This document shows positions 1 through 11,355 of a stretch of 64,000 nucleotides of DNA, piece after piece. The stretch is from positions 4,278,001 through 4,342,000 of the forward strand of contig OY979725.1 of the NCBI GenBank assembly GCA_963855995.1. The letters are read 5' to 3'. The notes beneath the pieces were generated by a model. That model had not been told where the DNA came from and searched no databases. It saw only the letters and a program-made list of their open reading frames with translations. The first letter of the stretch is position 1. Every line of letters begins with the position of its first letter. The stretch comes from Muricea muricata. Its lineage: Eukaryota; Cnidaria; Anthozoa; Malacalcyonacea; Plexauridae. Position numbers and translations under genes: made by a program.

Positions 1-567
1 TTAACCCTAATTACATGTTAATTTGTGGTCACCAAGGAAATTGATAGTAGGGAGTTGATAATAGTTGGCGCTGAACTTAGGGATATTTTCAAGCATCTTT
101 CTCCTACATTGGCTACATACCGTTACAGGGTAGCTAAATTGATTGATTAATTGTTACTCAATCTACCTCCATAATTTTTCCCACTATACCAAATTTTAGG
201 CTAATATTTTCGTTTGAAGTATGGAAAACATTTTAGTCACTTTAGTACAGGTGAAGTTTAATTTGAGCCAGCTAACTGAACCATCAATCACAGTTATTCT
301 ATGAAACGACAATGTAACAGGTATCTATGACGTACAGGTACAATGTAATAATTTATCAATTTTGATGTGTCTTAAGTCTGCTCTTATTGTTAAACAAAGT
401 GATACCCGCGCCAAAGTGCAGTGCAGTTCCTTCCCCCCCCCCAAAACACAACCTTCTAAAACACGGCAACAGAAAAAATGTTAGAAAACATCCTTGGCAG
501 CGCGGGTTAAACGCGAGCAAAAATTGCAACATTCATGCTCATTTGACCAGGACTTAAATCATATTAC

Positions 568-914
568 CATCTGTTCACGATGAAATTCAACCATTCTGCT
601 GTCTCAGCGTTCTTAAATGCTCGTTCTCGGTGGGCCTGGATGTCAGCCAACCTAGAGGTCGTCTCCAAGATCTCGGAAGAAGTACGGTTCCACCAACTAA
701 AGACGAACACAAGGAAAGGAACAAGCCATACTAAGCCAAGGCCAAGTCGTCCAAAAATCCAGGCCAGGACAACAAAGCCAGCTGTGGACACAACAAGACG
801 AAAATAATGTTTACCACGAAATGCTTGCATATCGTCTTCAGCATTTACACTTTTGGATTTCTTTTCCTCATCTTTAGGATTTGATGGAGGGGAAACTTGC
901 CCGACTTCGGACAT
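568..914 (-). CDS. N-terminal coding exon of an E-Syt/tricalbin-like SMP-domain lipid-transfer protein (partial)
   Basis: The exon encodes about 115 residues from ATG at 914 and ends at a splice donor (gtaata) at 567; without splicing the frame stops at once, so the rest of the gene lies left of the window. Order of features: a charged, disordered N-terminus of about 38 residues; a long hydrophobic stretch (about residues 40-75) that could form an ER membrane hairpin; then a basic linker leading into ETAEWLNFIVNRW, which resembles the start of SMP domains in extended synaptotagmins and tricalbins. Such proteins tether the ER to other membranes and move lipids. The family call rests on this short motif plus the topology, so a different SMP or C2 protein is possible. 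The gene is transcribed away from LIN52, with about 3.6 kb between their start codons. Confidence 0.5.
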
Positions 915-1229
915 GATGGTTTACAGAATTTTTCCCTGCGAATAAATAATGTTGATTTTACGTCCATGCAGTTAATAGAAAACAATGGGGGGGGGGGGGG
1001 CATTCCAATTGTTTCCTAGAAGCATCTGAGTTTCTTTCCTCTCATACAAACTCTTTTAACTCAACTCTCACGCTGCAACAGATCACTCGTGCCTGTTGGA
1101 TCAGCCGATGGCTCGCCGTGCGCGGGTGGAGTTTTTTACCCCAGGCAACCGGTTCTCTCACCTCAAACATGTTTGAAACGCGAGGTCGCACGAGACGTAA
1201 GACTAAATAAAATCCACCCCCACATGATG

Positions 1230-1280
1230 AGCTATCGGCTGAGCTAAGAGGCACGAGTAACTTTTGCTCAGCCGATAGCT
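1230..1280. repeat. perfect 15-bp stem hairpin
   Basis: AGCTATCGGCTGAGC at 1230-1244 is perfectly inverted at 1266-1280 around a 21-base spacer. It lies upstream of the SMP-like gene. Either a short fold-back repeat or a regulatory palindrome would fit; nothing in the sequence decides between them. Confidence 0.5.
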
Positions 1281-1535
1281 GTCGTGTGCTGCAGGCTTGA
1301 GTGGCGTACCCAGGCCGACAATTTTGCACGCAATCAAATTTCAAATAATTACCAATACTCAGTACTTCATAACTAATTTTTGTTTTCAGTTATCACGGTC
1401 AATCAACACGAAAATATTCGCATGGCGGGATGAAACGCTACTCTGCTATCCACGCAGCAACAACTCGTCGGATTGACTAATTGCCATCTCACTTCTAATA
1501 GAAACTCTAACTGATAAACTGTGAGCCTTTTTCGA

Positions 1536-1945
1536 ACGAGGCCAACAAGTTGGTCCAACATCGTTGGATACAACGTGCTGGACTTGTTTTGAGCAAGTAT
1601 AAACTGAAGCCAACACCATCCATATTATCCATATTATCCAACATCATCCAACATTATTCAACATCATCCAACATTATTCAACATCATCCAACACCTTGCC
1701 GATGGCTAAAGGGGATGAACGAGAGGTAGGTTTTCAAGATCGCAGCTGTTTTCCCAGTTGGCTCGTTTCAAGAACCTTGAGAGAGCCTACGAAAGAAAAC
1801 TTAACTCTCATTCAACCGTTTTTAGCCATGACCCCAACATCCCCCAAAACCATCCAACATGCAAAGTGTTAAAGCGAGCCCAACTAGTTGCATCCAACAA
1901 TGTTGGACGATGTTGGACCAACATGTTGGCCTGGCTTGAACAAGG
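1536..1945. repeat. MITE-like inverted repeat with internal CAACAT minisatellite
   Basis: Imperfect inverted arms at about 1536-1590 and 1880-1945 share GGCCAACA..GTTGGTCCAACATCGT. Between them, 1620-1695 is a tandem array of units such as CCAACATCATCCAACATTATT. The ends and any target duplication are not clear. Confidence 0.6.
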
Positions 1946-4493
1946 CTTCATCCTACTCTCTTCTGCCTCACACTATAAGAGAGTTGAATCTTAATTCACA
2001 CTTCTCATCGGAGATCATATTTGGATCGGACGTATGTGAATAAGGCCCTCAAGTATAAGACGTATCAGTATAGCAAAACACAATGATGACGTCAGTGTTG
2101 ATATTTTTTCGCATTTATTTTTGCATTTATAACAATTAAATGTGGATCATTAAGATCCTCTTGGGATTCGAGGTCAGTTTTAGAGACCTTAAGCCAAACC
2201 AAATTAGTGCTGTCGATGAAACAGAAACAAACCCAAATTTGTTCACGTAGTCTGGTAACCCTGTCGGCCAAGCTTAAGTTATCAACAAGGCTCAAGTTCG
2301 CTCCATAAGCCAGCCTGATCCTCTCACTGGCGGCGACATAAGCACAAGCTACAATAGACAAAACATAAGCTTGGACATAAACACAGCCATAAGACTACGA
2401 GCGTAAGCTATGGTAGTACAGCAGCAAATTCGACTAAGAAATTTGTTTCTGCCTTATTTTCGTAAAGCTCTGAGGAAAAGTTATCATTGTTATGTTCCTT
2501 ATGCTCACCAGGCCAACGCGAACTAACAAGCTCTCGTTTCTCAACTCTCATCATATTAGGTCTCCATTTCATGCCAATCTCGTTTAAGAGCGGTACACGA
2601 AAGTTGTACAAAGTCGAATGAAAACTTGCTAACTTTGATCCACCTTTTCCGTTTGATGACACGGTGTGCAACGGTAATTAAGAGTCTGAAAAAACTCCGG
2701 ATCAAATCTAATGCAACACGAATCGATCTCGTTTACCGGGATTTGCAATCAAACTCTTCCTGGCAACTGTCATCCACTCTCTCAGCATCAACCTCGCATC
2801 AATTATATACGATGTTTAAAAAATTCTTACAACCTGCTAAACGGCTGGGTTTGTAATATCGATGTTGCATAAAAATAAAACACATATTTAAAAAACCATC
2901 AACTAATAACACACTCCACACACAAACTATTAAAACGATTTAAAATCGTCAGACATAGTTCTGATAATACAACTGAAAAGCGCGTACAAAGCTTACAATA
3001 GAACTCACAAGCACAAACTGATAATATTCACTGTGAATTATAAGTAGCAATCTGTCAGCACTAGATATACTGCACATATGATTTAGTTACATTAACTCAC
3101 TTGCAATAAAGTTAATTTTCTTTGCCTTGTCTTGAAATAATACGCATTTTCTGCACATTGGCTGATATTTTTAGGAACATGCGCGACTTTAATTAAAGTG
3201 CTACGATATTACTCGAAGTATATTTGAGGTTTACACTAACACGACGGCATTTGGCGTCTTGTACAGGTACGCACAGCGTCCGAAAAGCGAAATATTTATC
3301 AGCGGATACTCAAATAAAACACTGCAATTTTCAGTGGAACAATTTTATACTGTACTTATACACTAACTTTGCTTTGGATCGATTCTCCGCAGTGTCAAGC
3401 TAGCTTTAACACTTTTTAAAGAAAGAATATTTAAAGTTTTTCTAATGTCGGCAGAGCTAAAGTTTGAACTCCTTTATCAACAGGTGTCCGTAAATTGGAA
3501 ACTGACAATATTTGCGGTCATAATAATATACTAACTGTTAATTTTGTCAGGCATTTCTCAGCTGTTTTGCAATTCAAGTAATGCTGTAATTCATGCATGT
3601 TTCGTTGTCGTATTTGTGTTTGTGCAGTGTTTTCTGTAGATTTGGTTTCGTTGTGTAAAATAATGTTTGAGATATATAATTATATTGATCGCGTATTATG
3701 TTTGTATCAATAACAGTTATATAATAATAAAGTTTATATTGGCAGAGCGAATATAGATTGCAGTTTTATTTTCATATAATTGCTTTACAGACTAAAATAT
3801 GCATGTGTTAGATTTCATGATTAGCCATCAAGCGAACGATGCTTTTTACTCATAGAGTTGTGGTAACTCTGAGGGCACGCATGTGCCAACTAAAGTACAC
3901 ACTGGCGGACGTGGAACATTTGTCAATGCATGATCATATTAAAATGTATTAAAAATATTGTGCGAGACTTTCTTCCCCGGCTTACAAATGCAAGAAGTCC
4001 GCTATCTTCAATTTAACTGCGAGCAGGTGCGTACTATTATTAACTTAATTGACTTTCCTAGCTATTTTTTATCCAATTAAAAAGATCTATAGGTGTGCAC
4101 TTGGTATGTAAAAAATGCAAATTAAACTTTACATCACATTGTTGAGACGACAGACACTGACAATGTTAGTCTGTGCCACTACCAAATCATCCATTTCCGA
4201 ATTGAAGCTAAAAAATATAAAATATGCCTCGTTATCTATAAGGAAAAGAATTGGTAGCACTATTTTATTCCGTCATCGTTTTTTGTGACCGATTCGAAAT
4301 GGACCTACCGAATCCTAAACGAATCCTGCATGGGTTTTCTAGCAGTCCAGAGACCATTAACTTTATGAGATCAGTTGTCATAATTCAAAATGGCGGTTTT
4401 TATGGAATCAAACTGATGATAGTAAACTGGGAAAATATCATAACTTGTGCAAATATAACCGTTATCTAATCGCTTAGTACTTTTAGTAAAAGC
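1946..4493. other. intergenic region and LIN52 upstream sequence, no gene recognised
   Basis: AT-rich sequence with only short unsupported open frames on both strands (for example 2092-2361 and 2408-2671 on the minus strand, 2626-2856 on the plus strand). None has recognisable domains or convincing splice context. The LIN52 promoter should be in the right-hand part. Confidence 0.5.
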
Positions 4494-7272
4494 ATGGCAA
4501 AAAAAGTGACTCCACCAAGTCCAGGTTAGCACTTTTAATGTGAAATAATCCGCAATAAAATTGAAACGATCATATCTTAATTAATACAGTAATTACAGTT
4601 TACAGTGTATACGATAAATGTTATGATATTTTTTTAGAATTAGATCCATCACTGCAAGGTTTACTAAGTTTTGAAAGGCTTGACCGCACTTCACCAGATC
4701 TTTGGCCTGAACAGAGTAAGTTGTTCAGGTTTCTTACTTAAGACTGAGAAGTCAAGACCGAGAAGCACTTCAGTTATAAACTTACAATTTTGTGGTTAAA
4801 TTGTCTTAATCTCAAGTGAAAATCATACATATTTAGAAACCCAAATCAGGAATGGTTGAGAAAAATCAGCAACTATTATAAACTATTTTGTTCAACTTAT
4901 AATTGAATATAGTAACAGATAATCAAACTTAAATGTTATTTATAGTACCTTGTTAGTAGTGGTTTCTGGGCTGAGCTTGGGGGGGGGGGGAGCAAGAGCA
5001 AAGATAGCCTGAGGAATGTCGGCAAAGTTATGTCACTTCTTTAACGTATGTCAAAACATTTGTGCAGCTGGCTCACATTTTATCAGCAATAATACTTACT
5101 TTCAACCAAATAGTTACCAAGCTTATTTTACCAGTTTTTTGTGGTTATATTTGTCCATAAATCTGGACAGTGGTTGCATCAAATAACTATTCATTTGCTT
5201 GCAGTGGTCTCTCTTCCTTCACCCCAAGCTCAACCCAGAAAGCATTGCTAGTTGAGGTGGAGAGAACACCAATGCCTTGCCCCCAAGACCCAGACTGCAG
5301 AGTATGGCAGTTTTCGATGAGATCTTGGGTGCAGAGAAGCCACAAATTGTAAGTGTGGGTGTGCAAAACAGTTGCCAAGTGTGGAGCATGAGTGAGTTAC
5401 GGTGGCAAAAGTAACAAAATATGTGTTAAAAAATGAAAATGAAGTACAAAATCTGTGAAAAGGAGATCGTAGGTGCACTAAATTTTTTCTTTAGGGCACT
5501 GTTGACATACTCTGCAGTCTCACACAAGACAGAATCACATACTCACACTTGTTAGAACTATTTATACCATCTACTAATTGGAAATGCTCTTGAAATTGAC
5601 TTGTAGTGCCTGGTGTATCAGACTTTGCAGAGTTACGATCAAGTGTAAGTTAGATTGATCTTATAACATACACAAGTAATGTAAAAACTATATTGTATTG
5701 TACTACATTGTATCAATCAATTACCCATACCAATACCCAGGATGATATCACAAAGTAGGACACATTGGTACATAAAGCTAAAAAATTTAAACTCATCCGT
5801 CTCAAACTCATTAATAATTCATCATTAAAGCAAAAAGGAAATTGTCATGGATCAGGACCATATCTTTGTTTTGATACCATGGCAATAAACACTGATTGTG
5901 AAGCATGCAAAATTCAGAAACTTGAAAAAATGTTTGGAGGAAACAACACATGAAAAAAATATTTGTCTCATGACTCCAACCATCCATAAAAGATCTGTAG
6001 GAAGAACTGTGCTTCAAAGAACTGCATTGACATACCAAATCTAGTGAACGCAAATAGTGTCTTAATATTTTAAGGAAAAACAATTACCCAAAACATCTCC
6101 AAGGGTGATTCCTCCATCAAGAGCTATGCAGTAGTTGCTTACATTCAAGGAGTTACAGAACTAATCTAGAGAATCGTACGGGTTATTTGTGGCATTATGA
6201 GTCGCCTTAAAACCTTGTTTGACTTTGGGACTTATTTTCGCTAAACCAAACTGAAGATCCTGTAGATAAAAATCAGAAAACTTGAGAGTCATCTCTCATC
6301 ATGCTCTAAATAGAAATGAAGGTAGCTACACTATCTGCCACAAGAGCACCTCCACCATCTTTGTAAAGATGTCCTTCCTCTAGTGTATAAAGAGTAGCGT
6401 TGCAAGATCGGATCATCTCCATGCAATGAAGACACTAAATTAAAGTGTTAAAACGTTGGGTTCCGAATGCATTTCGATCGGGCTTTGTAAATGTTTTAAA
6501 CTTAACCAATTTAGCAAAAAATGATCATTGATTATACAACTCCTGTCATGAACAAACGAGCTTCAAGTTTGTCTACTTAAATGGTTTATTATTAAATCTT
6601 TAAGTGTTCAAGTTTAAAGAACAATAAATTAAAGCGTGACAATATGTCTCGTTCTCTGCTAGATTTTTTAGCACTTCAATATCACAAAACATACTGTTTA
6701 CAGCAGGCCCAACCAACCAACCATCATAACCCGACGCTTGACTTTATTACTTGACACAACTGCATATCTAATATTGTTCAGATGATTTATTTCTCTAAAA
6801 GAATGTGCTTGTTCCTCAGTGGGTTAATACATTTTGTAAATCTTAGCCTCACCCAGCTTCCTCTGGACGAACCAAATTATCAACTGGCTTGGAAGATAGT
6901 GATATGGATTTGTTGCAAGGTTTGTATTGTCAAAACTTATTCATAAAGGATTTATAAAAGCTTTCCGCATGTCTGATCATGGAGATGGTTATTGAAGATC
7001 TGTTTTACTCAAGTAATCATTTGATGTCGTTTGTGTAGAGTTTGGTAGTTTAACAACAGCGCAATTGATGGAAAAGGTCAAAGGACTTCAAAATTTGGCT
7101 TATCAGCTTGGCTTAGAAGAAGGTTATATTGTGGTTCATGTCTAACCGTTTATATTTTACACCTGATCTTATTTACTTTTTATTTCTTGTACCTGTAGCA
7201 AGGGAAATGACCAGAGGAAAGTTTCTGAATATTTTGCAGAAAAGCCAAAGAAATACTGGACGAAAACTTTAA
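4494..7272 (+). CDS. LIN52: LIN52 homologue, MuvB/DREAM complex subunit
   Basis: Six exons with consistent phases: 4494-4524, 4638-4715, 5607-5644, 6847-6919, 7039-7122 and 7199-7272, total 378 nt, 125 residues (human LIN52 is about 116). The N-terminal half has LLSFERL (residues 19-25), matching the LxSxExL pocket-protein binding motif, followed by DRTSPDLWPEQ, whose Ser29 corresponds to human Ser28, the DYRK1A site that promotes DREAM assembly. The C-terminal half (GSLTTAQLMEKVKGLQNLAY and GLEEAREMTRGKFLNIL) is the conserved helical region that contacts LIN9 in MuvB. LIN52 is a nuclear core subunit that represses or activates cell-cycle genes with p130/p107 or B-Myb. The stop codon sits inside an AATAAA hexamer (7272-7277). 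Gene identity is secure; the start is the only ATG in frame with exon 2. Confidence 0.93.
5293..5519. mobile_element. MITE with perfect 14-bp TIR GACTGCAGAGTATG, in LIN52 intron 2
   Basis: GACTGCAGAGTATG at 5293-5306 is exactly inverted at 5506-5519. The 227-bp body is similar to a second copy at 39394-40461, which itself has received an insertion. No coding capacity. A nearby TGGTCTCTCTTCC stretch after a cag at 5203 is not a LIN52 exon, since the true exon 3 begins at 5607. Confidence 0.75.
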
Positions 7273-7316
7273 ATAAACATGATACAACCGTTGAAACCTA
7301 TGCATGTCACATTTGA

Positions 7317-7486
7317 AAGAGGTGGTCAAGTCCGCTCTGTGCCATTTTCTTTAAATAAATAAAAATAAATCAAGAGCTTCATTTAAATAAAATTCCCAGA
7401 AGTGTGTCTTATGTTCAAAGTTTTTTATCTAAAGAAAAATGCGCAGATCGGACTTCAGGACTTGAACCCCTCTTAAATTGAATCAT
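7317..7486. repeat. small fold-back repeat downstream of LIN52
   Basis: Arms around 7317-7350 (GAAAGAGGTGGTCAAGTCCG) and 7438-7480 are imperfect inverted copies. The outer motif resembles the ends of the fold-back at 10911-11355, so both may belong to one MITE family. Confidence 0.45.
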
Positions 7487-7704
7487 TGAAAGCCAATGGT
7501 AAATTGTAAAATAGTGAAGTTGTACTTATCGTGTAAATGAATGGTAATTTGTGACGCCATTTGTGACCTGGCAGTGCTGAGTTTTTTATGCTGTTGAAAA
7601 TTATTGGCTCGAAGGACTGCACTTATTGCTAATTCACCAATATATTTGATGTTGATTATTTCGTCAATCCATCAGTCAACGGAAGTTAAAAGTCTTCTGG
7701 TCTG

Positions 7705-8210
7705 GTGTACTGTGGTAGGTTGATTGCAGCATGCGGGATGCGTTTCCCGTTAAAGTCGACTGTGCTATTGGTTGCTTTTTTGAAATTTTATCATGTATGC
7801 TGGATTTTCTTCGTTTATCTCGTTCCAACAATATTCACGGCTGTTGTTTATTATAAAATAGGTCGATCATTGATTAGACAAAAAAACACATGAAAAGAGT
7901 TTATTCAAATCCACTGAGATAGCGAGAACCATGGACTCCTCCTTCAATATCCAGACGTGTATTATTGTTACGGAATTGGATGCATTCCTATGTCCGTGTG
8001 GTACATGTTGGCGATCCTCAGTGAATATCATCTCCAGCTGAAATTTGCGCAGTTTGTACATTGCCTTAACTCTACGACTTTTTGGTTCGCATTCAGCTAA
8101 TCCGTTTTTAAAAGATATACTAGACAAAAAAGTAATGGCATTTTGGAAAGGTTGCTGCACGAAGAAACGGAGAGCACAAGAGAGTCATTGAAATGTTGTC
8201 GTAGTTTAAA
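7705..8210 (+). pseudogene. relic of a rhodopsin-type GPCR (TM5 to C-terminus)
   Basis: At 7768-7893 the frame encodes FYHVCWIFFVYLVPTIFTAV followed by VYYKIGRSLIRQ, a typical TM5 with its conserved Pro and Tyr and the start of loop 3. About 60 bases on, a different frame (about 7950-8096) gives a tract with IPMSVWYMLAIL and HCLNSTTFWFAFS, resembling extracellular loop 3 plus TM7 with an N-S-x-x-N/P-F-like end broken by a TAA at 8097. A basic C-terminal tail with paired Cys follows. TM1-TM4 and the TM6 CWxP region are missing, and stops and shifts interrupt the rest, so this is a decayed fragment. Ligand class cannot be told. Confidence 0.5.
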
Positions 8211-8258
8211 AAACGAGAACGCTTCATATTGATTGCGGAGCACTGCATGGCTCTTAAT

Positions 8259-8658
8259 GGACAATTTGTATGTTAGACTAACTTTCAGTCTAGCCAAGAC
8301 AAACAAAATCTTTTACCACAGTTAAAAAGGGCATCCTAAAATTAGTAGAATTGCCAAGTTTGGTGGCGAAATGTTGTAAAACATGGAAAATGTGGCGTCG
8401 CAAAGTTTGCAAATTTGTATACATTTGTATTACGCGAGGAAAAAGTTACCACTTTTCAGCTAAAATTGTATCAAAAGTGGTAACTTTTTCCTCGCGTAAT
8501 ACAAATGTATACAAATTTGCAAACTTTGCGAGGCCATATTTTCCATGTTTTACAACATTTCGCCACCAAACTTGGCAATTCTACTAATTCTTCTAACTGT
8601 GGTAAAAGATTTTGTTCGTCTTGCCTAGATTGAAAGTTAGTCTAACATGCAAATCGTC
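8259..8658. repeat. long fold-back (snap-back) element, about 195-bp arms
   Basis: The left arm (8259-8462) and right arm (8470-8658) are nearly perfect inverted copies, sharing blocks such as AGTAGAATTGCCAAG and GTATACAAATTTGCAAAC. Partial relatives occur at about 15930-16115, 33770-33900, 21830-21900 and 48400-48510. The last two are at matching places in the two duplicated transporter genes, so that fragment predates the duplication. The right end of this element coincides with the left end of duplicated block A. Confidence 0.75.
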
Positions 8659-9610
8659 TATTCTGCACTTCGTATTTTGTCAGAAATAAAAGGAACAAAC
8701 ATTACGACTTTTGATGGTAATTAGAATTTATAAATTAAACCAACGATTTTTCTTCCAGGATGAGAGGATAATATATCCTTCGTTTGGTAGTAAAAACAGC
8801 ACAGTTAAATGACAAGATCGTGATATGTCATGTACGACTTGTAAATAATTTTCATGTATACTTGTTCATTTTACTTATAATAATTTACATATATACTTAT
8901 GCATTTTAGTTTTGGAAAGAACTTTATTCCTCAGATGGTGTTGTCGTGAGATGTAGCTTGATTTATTGTTCATTATCACCGGCAGGGCCGCCAAGAGAGG
9001 GGGAGCAGGGTACCTTTCAAATTGGGCCCCAAACCTATTCGGGGCGCATAGCGCTACCCACCGGAAAATGATTTTTTCAACTGCACCAGAAAGACATAAA
9101 AGCAATGACAACAGGGTAATTGAACTTGCAAGAGATCAAAATGCTGATATTCTTTAGTATTGAGTTTTTGTATGGAACATGTTTAGATCATTTTCTAAAC
9201 AGAAAAGAAAATTAATAAATAAATGTACCAGTTGGCCCGAGAAATACTCCTCTTTGATTTCATGCAACAGAAAAACTAGGATAACTCTTGCAGCAAACTT
9301 ATCTTATTCGAAATGAGGTAATTTAAAGTTTGATGCACTGCACTGTATGATTTTAGTTGAATAGTTGCATGCCTGTTAGGTTAATCTCAGTACTCGCGTA
9401 CTGATAAATGCATGATCATACATCAAAGGGCAAAGCAATAATGAAAATATCAAACATGATACTCAGATACTCCACATGCAAATGATGCAACAGATAGTGA
9501 TGCAATAGTTTGGTAATCTAGTCATGGTCACAATTACAAGTGACTTAAGTATGTAGTATTACCACCATCTTCCAGAAATCAAATACCTATTTCAATATTC
9601 AAATTTTCAG

Positions 9611-9834
9611 GTACATACTCCTCGGAGAAAAAGAAATATCCCTACCACAAATATCCTCCTCAATACTCATTTGGTTCAAGAACCAAGACTGGTAAGAAAG
9701 ACAAGACACCTGGAGCAAATACATACAACCTACCTGGAATACTTGGCCCGAAAGCTGTTGGAAAGAAATCTGCGGCATCCTGCAGTTTGGTTGGAAGAAT
9801 TAAAATTGGAGGATTCCATCAAGACCTACAGAAG
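9611..9834 (+). pseudogene. orphan ODF3/CIMAP1 exon 2 copy in duplicated block A
   Basis: This 224-nt stretch matches exon 2 of the intact ODF3 gene (36496-36719) base for base over most of its length, with the same acceptor (ttttcag) and donor (gtaaaa) and an open frame. The first exon and exons 3-4 are absent from copy A, so no protein can be made from it as ODF3. Two STPGR-repeat positions have decayed: the PGPNTY motif reads PGANTY and APSYSL reads AASCSL. It is best explained as a leftover of the segmental duplication. Confidence 0.85.
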
Positions 9835-10635
9835 GTAAAAGACATGTTTTAGACGTGATTGCTAAAGATCCTTCATATTCCTATTTCTTCCTTTATATTA
9901 TTCATTTTCTTCGGTTCCTTAATTGTCATCACCATCACTATTTGAACCCATTATTATATATATTTAACCTGCCACCACTGAGAGCATTGTTAAATCACAA
10001 TCATAATTACAATCACCACTAATCACACCAGGACTTGCTAAATTACGTGCCTGATGTCTTGGAGCCAGGGGTGGAAAAAAAGGCGAGCATGCAAGTGACA
10101 CTTGAAGGAGTATTTTCACCGGTCGTCACAGGAAATTTTAATATTATGTGTTTGAAAATTTGTAATATAAAATTTTAAAGAAAGACACAGCAGATTAGGA
10201 GGAAATAGATTATCTTCATACTGTGCTTCTGGGAAGAAAAATAATTTTCCACCCCTGCTTGGGGCAACCAAGAATTTATGTTGGGCAACTTAAGCACTTG
10301 ACTATGTTATGTCTGACAAACATAATACAACACTTTTGTTACTTTTAACTTGTTCCATCACTGGGTGTTTTACTAAAACTGTCCACTATGAACACAGGCA
10401 ATAACCTATACTTCTAATTTCACTTGTTGTGTCTGCTCTAAGTTAATATTGGCAAATGAGAAATAGCAACTACTGTACTACCGTACCGTGCCATTAAACG
10501 GCAGAGGCGTCAAGGCGCCAGTTAAAAAAAAACTCGGCGGAGAAGAGTGCAGCTAACCCAAACCTAATTTGAACAATTTCAACATGCATTACGTCACAAG
10601 AAAGGCAAATTGAAATATTAAAGATAAAGGTAAAT

Positions 10636-10884
10636 GGTCATGGCTTTATAGGATACCCTAAAGGTCGGAATGTCGAGAGAGCACTGGGTTTCTCACTCAC
10701 TGGGACTGTATCTACTTCACCAAATTTAGCTAAAGCGCGAGCCCGAAGGGCGAGTAATGATTGTCGCGCTACGCGCTCCCTCTTTAGCTAAATTTAGTGA
10801 AGTAGATATACAGTCCCAGTGAGTGAGAAACCCAGTGCTCTCTCGACATTTCGACCTTTAGGGTATCCTATAAAGCCATGACCC
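10636..10884. mobile_element. palindromic MITE with 10-bp target duplication
   Basis: Arms of about 115 bp run inward from GGTCATGGCTTTATAGG at 10636 and its inverse ending near 10884. The element is flanked by AAAGGTAAAT at 10626-10635 and 10885-10894. A duplication of 9-10 bp is typical of Mutator-like elements. The inner 75 bases (about 10690-10765) also occur at 40810-40883 inside the tRNA-like element. Confidence 0.75.
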
Positions 10885-10910
10885 AAAGGTAAATGCTATA
10901 AAGAATATTA

Positions 10911-11355
10911 TTAAAGAGGCGGTAAAGCCCGTTCTGCGCATTTTTTCTGCGCATGACAAAGTTTGTATTATGAACCGTTAAGCTGTTTATCACAACAAAG
11001 TTTGAGACAAATGAGACACGTGTCAGGGAATTTTAATTGAATTAAGCTCTTTGTTTGCCTTTCACTTTGAAAATAAAGAGATTAATTAGATTACAGTCAA
11101 TTTCAGCAAACTTTTCACTGTTATATCATAGAGGGCCCAATTCAGTAAAGGCTGTGATTGGCCCCTGAACTCAAAGAAGCCAATCAAATGCTTAGTTTAC
11201 AAACCGGCTTGCGAGTTCTGAAATGAACTTTTGAACTTCGCAACGAACTTCCGTACCTTACAACGAAGTTCGGAATACTACAGTGAAAAGTTTCCTGAAA
11301 TTGACTGTAAAAATCCAGAAAAAAATGCGCGAAACGGACTCTACCCCCTCTTTAA
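10911..11355. repeat. fold-back repeat with nested inverted repeats
   Basis: Outer arms: TTAAAGAGGCGGTAAAG at 10911 and its imperfect inverse ending at 11355. Inner arms: TTACAGTCAATTTCAG near 11090 and its inverse near 11300. No open frame. Confidence 0.55.

Noticed and set aside
2408-2671. 87-codon minus-strand frame
   Set aside because: No domain, no splice context and an overlapping frame on the other strand; probably chance.
5170-5352. Open frame after a cag at 5203 considered as LIN52 exon 3
   Set aside because: Its phase and sequence do not match LIN52, it overlaps the 5293-5519 MITE, and the exon at 5607-5644 fits both phase and the conserved PGVSDFAE segment.
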